Shown: piece by piece, positions 41,801-47,631 of the stretch
How the letters are laid out: each line of letters opens with the position of its first letter
Position numbering within the stretch: the stretch's first letter is position 1
Origin: SpSt-600 sp042408195
GTDB taxonomy: Bacteria > Chloroflexota > Anaerolineae > SpSt-600
Direction: 5' to 3'
Assembly (NCBI GenBank): GCA_042408195.1
Contig: JBHOQL010000094.1
Coordinates: 15,504-79,503 of the forward strand
DNA: 64,000 bases
Position numbers and translations under genes: made by a program
The notes under the pieces: generated by a model
The model's input: only the letters and a program-made list of their open reading frames with translations
Told to the model about the DNA's origin: nothing
The model's database searches: none

Positions 41801-42594
41801 ATCGGAACTGTGGTTCCGGCTACGATAGCCAACTGGTTCTGCCGGATGACTCTCAGCGCGAGCAGCGCGCACTGAGTATCGCCCCCTCCGACGGCTACTG
41901 GGATTCCGGAAGGGAGTCCTAAATCGGCTGCGGCGGAAGGAGTTAGCCATCCCAGTGTTGTCCCAGATGGAAGCACAGGGGGGAGCATGGACTCAGGCAA
42001 GCCCAGTTCCATCAGCCATTCTTTCACCCATTCGCGTTTGTGGATGTCAAAAAGCATGCTTTCGCCAGCATGAGAGAAATCGGTGGCTATCTCTCCGCAT
42101 AGCCGCCAGGTGATCCAGTCGCCGATGGTAAGGACAATGGACCCTCGGAGGAGTTCCGGGTGATTGCGGAGGAGCCATTGAAGCCTCGGGAGCATGAATA
42201 TCGGGGCTGGCCAATGACCCGTGCGCTGGTAAAGAGCTGGTCCTCTTTCCGAGGCCAGTTCGGTGCTCTCGGTGGCAGCGCGTGCGTCCCGGTTGGGGAC
42301 AGCGAAAAGGGTTTGTCCGTCCCTTACCAACATAAGGGAGTGGCGCATTGAGGCGACTGCGATGCCCAGGATTTCCCTGGAGGAGGCTTTAGCTTTTTCC
42401 AGAGTTTCCCGAACGGTTTCAACCAGTAGAGTCCAATTCCTTTCAGCATTGAAATCGTACGCCCAGACCCCCTCTGGCGAAGGAGTATGCTTCCATTCGC
42501 GGCATGCGGTTATCGTAGAACCAGTTTCTACATCTACCAAGAGGGCACGCACGGAACCAGTCCCTGCGTCAATGCCCAACAAGTATCCTCCCAT
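38821..42594 (-). CDS. FGGY kinase / D-2-hydroxyacid dehydrogenase / SCP2 / class II aldolase fusion
   Basis: A single 1257-residue frame with four domains. Residues 1-500: FGGY carbohydrate kinase most like the AI-2 kinase LsrK (IDAGTGSVRALLVD, NRDARAATESTEL, TIGDWITW, catalytic Asp239 in GGGDTQ, ATALGAAICAGVGAGVF). 520-850: D-2-hydroxyacid dehydrogenase (GLIGLGAIGRKV; catalytic R762, E791, H810). About 900-1020: SCP2 lipid-binding-like domain (SGKLSFSGDVRLAM). 1045-1257: class II aldolase with zinc ligands H1140, H1142, H1202 and acid E1121. All catalytic sites appear complete. It follows the AOR gene by 17 bp in a GntR-led operon. The substrate is unknown; a phosphorylated ketose or AI-2-like compound fits. 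Confidence 0.88.
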   Translation of the reverse strand: MGGYLLGIDAGTGSVRALLVDVETGSTITACREWKHTPSPEGVWAYDFNAERNWTLLVETVRETLEKAKASSREILGIAVASMRHSLMLVRDGQTLFAVPNRDARAATESTELASERGPALYQRTGHWPAPIFMLPRLQWLLRNHPELLRGSIVLTIGDWITWRLCGEIATDFSHAGESMLFDIHKREWVKEWLMELGLPESMLPPVLPSGTTLGWLTPSAAADLGLPSGIPVAVGGGDTQCALLALRVIRQNQLAIVAGTTVPIQGVAERPFLDSEGRLWTGLHILPDCWVVESGAGPMGESMAWFAQTIFPHSPCPPARFMAEASQARPGAGGVISSFGGQIFNARAMAFPVGTITLSHFLGEAPRPALCRAILEGMAFAIKANVEQIASLIGEPSRIAMTGGMTRSPFWNRLVANVLGRPVEISEIPDATALGAAICAGVGAGVFKDLKEGVERLSHTAIVHPEEGICETYGSLYSEWCKYLADLVRAHSLAADLILQNIAEPVKVRAFTPASFRPRILVTAQMDERSLAELGQLGDVRYACYRETLQVLTGDDLVEALRGVQIFITEVDIVDLEALKQLPELRVVVSCRGRAVNVDVEACTAMGIPVLYAPGRNADAVADLTVAFMIALLRKLIPADRFLREPGGEAGDMARMGQAFEAFLGRELWGKTVGLIGLGAIGRKVAQRLVPFGVRLLAYDPYIFPEEAALHDAELVPLEKLLAESDIVSLHAPVTDETRGMINREAIYRMKKGAFLINTARAALVDEEALAEALRNGHLAGAAVDVFSVEPPPSNHPLLMLPNVIATPHIGGNTEEVAIHQSRIVVEDLRRLLAGERPHNILNPEVLEGFSWTSPRRQVEKLEAIAARPAPAVSDLQQEQRFRAVQREERMERKPESVGVQAQMERILYRFCEMAAADKALTQFASGKRVTTHYTFSDIGLEFYLGFRDGKVLAGLGTPPEPAEVRMKADAETLDGILSGRISGTKAAMSGKLSFSGDVRLAMSLQRIQKDIIRLYTQAKEETGGIDFPVVQRPLTAAPIPAPVSLVDPREEMVQAINELYQLGLITATGGNLSVRIEGREECWITPSQVYKGSLRPEMMVRIDFQGNVLDGRAFAPSSEWPMHTAIYQARPGVQAVVHAHAPYATILALARLPFLPITAEASFIKEVPVVPFIMPGTRELAEAVVKALGEKNPVCLLQNHGVVVVATSLRRACNILETVERTAQLIWSCYAVGRKPAILPKEALKALRELGEMMA

Positions 42595-42611
42595 CTTCCC
42601 CTCCTTACCTA

Positions 42612-44561
42612 TCAGGAGAAAAAGTCTTCCAGTCCGAGCTCAGCCACCGTTTTCGGCAGGGGCAGACCCGTTTCGGGGTCAAGGCCAAGGCTTTGAAAGT
42701 AACTGGAAGCCATCGTTTCGATGTCAAGGGTGATCCCAGCCACAGGACCTTCTTCCTGAGGGGGAATGCCTAGCTCCCGGGCCGGCAATGGGAAACGCGG
42801 TGGGAGGCCTTCACGAGCATTGAAAGCATGGCGCAGGACTTGAATCCGCCAGCCGATCCGGAAGAATTCGGCTTCATCCACGCTCCATCCTGTGGCAGCG
42901 TTGAGCCATTTCAAGAAAGGAGGCTCCCCCATTTGGAGGGCGAAGTGGCAGAGTCCGAGGGAATCGTAAGCCCGCAGGATGGGGATCACTACTCCAAAGG
43001 TCCAGCCTCTGGCAGCATAATTGTAGCGGCCTGCGGGTTTGACCCCTCTGAGGGTAAAATAGGGGGCATAAGCTTTGATTTCGGTCATCCCGGACATGGT
43101 GGCAGTATGCCGGCCTGGTGCCGGGTCCACATGATAGCCTAAGGCGACCCCCGGCTCGTATATGCCGCGGTGCATGGGGAGTTCCTGTCCCCCGGCATGC
43201 ATGGCCGCTTCCCGAGTTTCCTTACCCAGGAGCTCAGCAGCACGCTGGACTCCGTCGGCAAGCCAATTTCCCAGGCCTGGCCTTCTTTCTGCGATCCTGC
43301 GGACGAGCTCCACGATTGCTTCACCGTTTCCCCAACTCAGCGGAAGTTCCTCAGCCAATTCGGGCGGGAGCCAGCCCCTTTCGCGGGCCTCTATGGCGAA
43401 AGCTATCGCTACGCCGGTGGAGATGGTATCCAGGCCGGCCCGATTGCAGATTTCGTTGCACAGCATTACCGAAGCCAGGTCATCGTTGAGGAGGAGAGGG
43501 CCGAAAGCCGCCAGAGTTTCGTACTCCGGTTTGTGGCCAGAACTGCCATCGGGCAGGCGAGCGATGGCACCGCACGCTACTGGACAGGAGTGGCAGGCGA
43601 AGGAACGGATATTGTGGCGGATTACGGCCTCATCGCTCAGCCGACTGGAGCGCTCCAGTGGGAAGTCCTTGAAACCGATGCCAAGCCAATTCTTCACTGG
43701 AGTATCGCCGAGTTCCACAAGGGGAGCCGTGCCTGCAGCTGTTCCATACCGCCGAAAAGTCTCAATGACAAATTGAACGGGCCCACTGCCCGTACGTATG
43801 CGGAGCCGGCGCATAATCGGCAAGATGCGGATCAGGAAAGTGGGAATGAGGGGGGTCCAGCGGGAGGGCTTGTGGCGGAATAGGCTTAGGTAGGAAGAGC
43901 GAGCGGCCTGGAAGGCTTTGGGGTCAGCGATGGGGAGGCGGCCTTTTCCACGGACTGCCACGGCTTTGAGGCGTTTGGCCCCCATAACTGCCCCCAGGCC
44001 GCAACGGGCTGCTATGCGTCCTCCGGCATTCACGATGCCGGAAATAAGGGAAAGACGCTCACCTGCAGGCCCGATGCAGGCCACTCTGGCATCTTGGGCA
44101 AAATCCCGATGGATGGCTTCTTCAGTCTGCACTGTATCAAGTCCCCAAAGATAGGAAGCATCCCGTATTTCAACCCGATCGCCATCTATGGCCAGGTAAA
44201 CGGGTTCGGATGCCACGCCAGTGATGAAAAGGCCATCGTAGCCGGCACTCCGGAGGGCCGGGCCGAAGTTGCCGCCGCAGTTGGCATCGCCCCATCCCCC
44301 AGTTAGAGGGGAGCGGGCTGCGACCATAAAGCGGCCGCTGAATGGGGCATTGCTTCCAGTGAGGAGACCGGGCAGAAAGGCTAAGACATTTTCCGGACTT
44401 AGAGGGTTAGCCCCGGGGGGCATTCTCTTGTAGAGGATAGCGGCACCCAGTCCGTAGCCTCCTAAAAAACGCCGGTAAAAAGATTCGGGGATTTCTTCCA
44501 CCCAGAACTTCTTAGTGCTCAAATCTACCCAAAGTATTCTTCCCCAAAAACCATAGCCCAT
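42612..44561 (-). CDS. aor: aldehyde ferredoxin oxidoreductase (tungsten-bispterin type)
   Basis: The start ATG 44561 (MGYGFWGRILWVDLS) follows AGGGG and is preferred to GTG 44576, which overlaps gntR. The 649-residue enzyme has the AOR domain order: FLGGYGLGAAILY, the pterin segment PFSGRFMVAARSPLTGGWGDANCGGNFGP, three of the [4Fe-4S] cysteines in CHSCPVAC (323, 326, 330), PEYETLAAFGP and GLDTISTG, and a later Cys in GLCHFAL. It oxidises aldehydes to acids while reducing ferredoxin. It lies between gntR and the kinase-aldolase fusion, suggesting the aldehyde comes from the aldolase. Confidence 0.93.
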   Translation of the reverse strand: MGYGFWGRILWVDLSTKKFWVEEIPESFYRRFLGGYGLGAAILYKRMPPGANPLSPENVLAFLPGLLTGSNAPFSGRFMVAARSPLTGGWGDANCGGNFGPALRSAGYDGLFITGVASEPVYLAIDGDRVEIRDASYLWGLDTVQTEEAIHRDFAQDARVACIGPAGERLSLISGIVNAGGRIAARCGLGAVMGAKRLKAVAVRGKGRLPIADPKAFQAARSSYLSLFRHKPSRWTPLIPTFLIRILPIMRRLRIRTGSGPVQFVIETFRRYGTAAGTAPLVELGDTPVKNWLGIGFKDFPLERSSRLSDEAVIRHNIRSFACHSCPVACGAIARLPDGSSGHKPEYETLAAFGPLLLNDDLASVMLCNEICNRAGLDTISTGVAIAFAIEARERGWLPPELAEELPLSWGNGEAIVELVRRIAERRPGLGNWLADGVQRAAELLGKETREAAMHAGGQELPMHRGIYEPGVALGYHVDPAPGRHTATMSGMTEIKAYAPYFTLRGVKPAGRYNYAARGWTFGVVIPILRAYDSLGLCHFALQMGEPPFLKWLNAATGWSVDEAEFFRIGWRIQVLRHAFNAREGLPPRFPLPARELGIPPQEEGPVAGITLDIETMASSYFQSLGLDPETGLPLPKTVAELGLEDFFS

Positions 44562-44572
44562 AATTTTTCCCC

Positions 44573-45328
44573 TCACTTGAAAGTTTCCAGTTCCTTGCGA
44601 TTACAGCGCACTACTGCCTTAAAGCAGTCTCCTCTGTGGATGGTCCGAATGAAAGCTATGGGGATGTCTTCGGCGGAAAAGACGATGCGAGTATTGAGGA
44701 CTATCGGTTTACCTTCCCGGATCCCGAGTTCGGCTGCTTCATATGGGCCTGCGGTGGAAAGCTCAACCGAGTCTATGGCATAAGCCAAGAAAACGGTGAA
44801 ATTTTCCTCTAGCGCCTGAAACAGGCTTTTGTCGTTCAAATCCAATTCCATCAAGTTGGGGAAGAAGCGATAAGGGAGCAGGGCTGTTTCCAAAGCCATG
44901 ACCTGGTCATCGGCGATGCGCAGGCGGACTATGCGGACGACAAGGTCTTCCTCTTCCAGGCGCAGAGCCTCCCTTACTTCGGGTGGTGGTTTGGCTATTT
45001 CTTGACGGATAACTCTGACTTTGGCTGCGAGGCCGAGGCTTTTCATGAGATCGGTGTAGCGGAAGAAAAAGAAGGGTTCTTCCCGTAGAGTGGCTTTCGG
45101 TGGAGCCACAAAAGTCCCTTTGCCTTTTTTGCGGACCACTAGGCCTTCATTCACAAGCTGGGACAGGGCCATGCGGGCGGTCATGCGGGAGACACCACAC
45201 TCGTTGCATATTTGTGTTTCTGAGGGCAGAGGGTCTCCAGGCTTCAGGCGGCCGCTGAGGATCTCCTCGCGAAGCTGTTCGTAAATTTGATAGTAAAGGG
45301 GAATGTGACTTTCGTGATTCACACGCAT
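44573..45328 (-). CDS. GntR-family regulator, HutC type with UTRA domain
   Basis: A 251-residue regulator: winged helix (IPLYYQIYEQLREEILSGRLKPGDPLPSETQICNECGVSRMTARMALSQLVNEGLVVRKKGKGTFV) and a C-terminal UTRA ligand-binding domain (residues about 95-240). It is the first gene before aor and the fusion enzyme, 11 bp from the former. The operator-like GTCTATAC right next to the -10 agrees with the HutC-class consensus (GTMTAKAC), implying autorepression of the operon, relieved by a pathway metabolite. Confidence 0.92.
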   Translation of the reverse strand: MRVNHESHIPLYYQIYEQLREEILSGRLKPGDPLPSETQICNECGVSRMTARMALSQLVNEGLVVRKKGKGTFVAPPKATLREEPFFFFRYTDLMKSLGLAAKVRVIRQEIAKPPPEVREALRLEEEDLVVRIVRLRIADDQVMALETALLPYRFFPNLMELDLNDKSLFQALEENFTVFLAYAIDSVELSTAGPYEAAELGIREGKPIVLNTRIVFSAEDIPIAFIRTIHRGDCFKAVVRCNRKELETFK

Positions 45329-45346
45329 AGTTCTCTTCGTTAACTT

Positions 45347-45354
45347 GTATAGAC
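45347..45354 (-). promoter_or_regulatory. HutC-type operator of the gntR-aor-fusion operon
   Basis: GTCTATAC on the reverse strand fits the known HutC-subfamily pattern GTMTAKAC; with flanks it is the near-palindrome TGTCTATACA. It is immediately downstream of the -10. Confidence 0.6.
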
Positions 45355-45383
45355 ATTATATCAGGCTCAATAGAGCGGTGCAA
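45355..45383 (-). promoter_or_regulatory. promoter of the gntR-aor-fusion operon
   Basis: Reverse strand: -35 TTGCAC (45383-45378), 17 bp, -10 TATAAT (45360-45355), about 27 bp from the gntR ATG. Confidence 0.65.
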
Positions 45384-45424
45384 GTTTGATAGATTACGCG
45401 GCCTACCTGGGGCACCATCCAAGT

Positions 45425-45560
45425 AAATGCCTCAGGAATGTTATATCTTTTTGCCCACCCCCGTGGGGCTTAGGGTTTGCCTGGTTTAGAGCCCCGCTCG
45501 TGGGCTGTGGTGTTTCCGAGGGTAAACACAAGGGGAAGCCTGAGTTACAAAAGAATAAGC
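45425..45560. other. structured intergenic region, possible RNA
   Basis: The 370-bp space between larA and gntR has no coding frame of quality, but here several inverted repeats nest: CTCAGG (45431) with CCTGAG (45539) as an outer stem, and within it GTGGGGCT/AGCCCCGC, AGCCC/GGGCT and GTGTTT/AAACAC. The middle arms exclude each other, so alternative folds are possible. It is upstream of the gntR promoter, so not a gntR leader. No known RNA family is recognised. The part at 45561-45698 has a further small hairpin (CAGGC/GCCTG near 45655-45670) and no gene. Confidence 0.35.
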
Positions 45561-45698
45561 CTCTCAGCCTATTAGCGGATGTATAAGCCGAATAAAAACC
45601 TGCTTTGCGTTTGAACTTGCTTGCACTTACCGGCTAATGTCTAGCCTGCGGGACAGGCACTCCAGCCTGTGATCAGATTTAGGAGCCGGAAGCCCGTT

Positions 45699-46967
45699 TT
45701 ACTTTAGGTAAGGTATCGTCTGGGGGCCTTCAGGGATAACACACACCTTGGCTCCGGGGCCGTATCGGGCTAAAAGTTCCTGTAGTGTTTCTTCTATGGA
45801 CTCACAGGGCTTCAAGAGGGCTTCCCTTATCTGGCTCTCTGTAAGGTATGTGCTTTTGACGTAGACATCGGCTTTGAGCTGAATAAGGGCTTGGATCTGG
45901 GCCTCCCATTGGTCCTGAACCAGAAAGCCCGGTCGGCGGACTATCTCCAAAAGCTCGGCAGGGGAGGAAGCCATCTTGAGGATATTTTTGTATTCCCCGT
46001 GGTCCGGGATGCCATCGCGACACTCGGCGGCGATTATTATGCTCCCCCCTTCTTTAACCACCCTTGCCGCTACTGACATCCCCTTGACCGCCTGGTAGAG
46101 GTTTATGTCCAGCGGATAGCCAGAATTGGTAGTAATAACAATATCAAAGGGCTCTTCAACTTCCACCATGGCGGAGGACGCAGCGAATTTAACTCCTCTG
46201 GCGTGAGCCTCCCATACATCGCCGGCAAAAACTCCGGTTATACGTTTCTCCCGGTTCAGGGTCACGTTAACCACGAAATTGGGTTTGGTTCGGGCAGCCA
46301 CTTCCCTTATCTCTTCCCAAATGGGGTTGCCCTCCGTTACACCCCAGGTAGCCCGGGGGTCGTCTATCATCTCGGCCCCGTGGTTCATGAGGATTGTCTC
46401 CAAGCCCGCTATCCCCGGAAGCACTGCTTTTGGCCCCCCGGAGAAGCCGGCGAAGAAGTGCGGCTCTATGAAGCCAGTGAGGATTTTGAATGAAGTCTCC
46501 AGGTAGACCTTGTTTACCCAGGCCGGATGTCCGAAGCTCGTCTCCCCCAGGTACTGAAGATTGGACTTATCGTTGCAATCGTGCTGGAGGATGGTGTAAT
46601 TTGCGACCACCTCCGGACCCAGCATTTCCTCCAGCTCTTGGCGAGTTTGCGGACGGTGGGTCCCAAGGGCGTTTATGAGGATGATGTTACCTCTTGGGAC
46701 ATGAGAGAGTTCCTCCAGTATGAGTGGGATAACCTTGCGGTTGGGCATTGGGCGGGTTATGTCGCTGAAGACTATGGCGACCGTATCCGAAGGACGGACA
46801 AGCTCTCTGAGAGGAGGAGAAGCTATGGGCTCCCTGAGGGCCTTTCGGATGGCCCCTTCCTCATCTGGAAGGCCAGGGACGAAATTGGGCTCTATGATTT
46901 TCACATCCAGATCATCAGGCAATTCTACCCAGAGCCCTTCTTTTCCGTAAGCCAGCCGGACCTTCAT
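45699..46967 (-). CDS. larA: LarA-family nickel-pincer racemase/epimerase
   Basis: A 422-residue LarA homolog. The residues that bind the nickel-pincer nucleotide and catalyse in L. plantarum LarA are all matched with a shift of four: H104 (ALGTHRPQT), H170 (GFIEPHFFAGFSGGPK), K180 and H196 (MNHGAEM). Family members racemise lactate or other 2-hydroxyacids. LarB/C/E cofactor genes are not in the window. It is ATGA-coupled to the [2Fe-2S] gene before it. Lactate is a plausible but unproven substrate. Confidence 0.9.
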   Translation of the reverse strand: MKVRLAYGKEGLWVELPDDLDVKIIEPNFVPGLPDEEGAIRKALREPIASPPLRELVRPSDTVAIVFSDITRPMPNRKVIPLILEELSHVPRGNIILINALGTHRPQTRQELEEMLGPEVVANYTILQHDCNDKSNLQYLGETSFGHPAWVNKVYLETSFKILTGFIEPHFFAGFSGGPKAVLPGIAGLETILMNHGAEMIDDPRATWGVTEGNPIWEEIREVAARTKPNFVVNVTLNREKRITGVFAGDVWEAHARGVKFAASSAMVEVEEPFDIVITTNSGYPLDINLYQAVKGMSVAARVVKEGGSIIIAAECRDGIPDHGEYKNILKMASSPAELLEIVRRPGFLVQDQWEAQIQALIQLKADVYVKSTYLTESQIREALLKPCESIEETLQELLARYGPGAKVCVIPEGPQTIPYLK

Positions 46968-47440
46968 GATTTCCTACTTCCCATTTTAGTTATGGCAGCT
47001 TTTATAGCATCCACTATCTGGTAATACCCAGTGCAGCGGCATAGATTGCCAGCAATGGCTTCTTTGATATCATCCTCTGAAGGATTGGGGTTTCTGTCCA
47101 GCAGGGCTTTAGTAGACATTATGAAGCCCGGGGTGCAGTAACCGCACTGGACAGCGAAGTGTTCTATAAAAGCTTCTTGGATAGGGTGTAGCTTGTCACC
47201 TTTGGGTAGCCCTTCAATGGTCTCCACCTTAGCTCCGTCCACCTTCATGGCCGGGTAAATGCACGAAGTAATGGCTTTGCCATCCACGATCACCGTGCAG
47301 GCTCCACATTCTCCCTCTTCGCATCCTATTTTCGTTCCTATGAGGCCAAGCCTTTCCCGCAGTACATAGGCCAGTGTCTCAAAAGGCTGGATTTCTACTG
47401 TTCGTTCCCTTCCGTTGAGAGTAAAAGTAATCTTGGGCAT
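46964..47440 (-). CDS. [2Fe-2S] subunit of a xanthine-dehydrogenase-family enzyme
   Basis: The ATG at 47440 (MPKITFTLNGRERTVEI) has AAGGAGGTCC upstream; the frame extends further without a good start. The 158-residue protein has both cluster motifs of the small subunit of molybdenum hydroxylases: IGCEEGECGACTVIVDG...SC and QCGYCTPGFIMS...NLCRCTGYYQIVDAI. No molybdopterin (large) or FAD (medium) subunit is next to it, which is unusual. It is co-translated with larA. Confidence 0.92.
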   Translation of the reverse strand: MPKITFTLNGRERTVEIQPFETLAYVLRERLGLIGTKIGCEEGECGACTVIVDGKAITSCIYPAMKVDGAKVETIEGLPKGDKLHPIQEAFIEHFAVQCGYCTPGFIMSTKALLDRNPNPSEDDIKEAIAGNLCRCTGYYQIVDAIKAAITKMGSRKS

Positions 47441-47631
47441 AACCTGGACCTCCTTATCAAAATTTTTCGACGGTCTCAGTTTATAGAGGCGTAGCACCAG
47501 AATTCCACAAAGGTGGCAACCTCCTTCGAACTAGCTTTCTATGGGACACCTTCCGAAACGCTAGTTTTGCCTATCCCCGTGGATTTAAGGGATAAACAGG
47601 GTTGCACCCATGCAAAGGGCTACCTTTGTCC

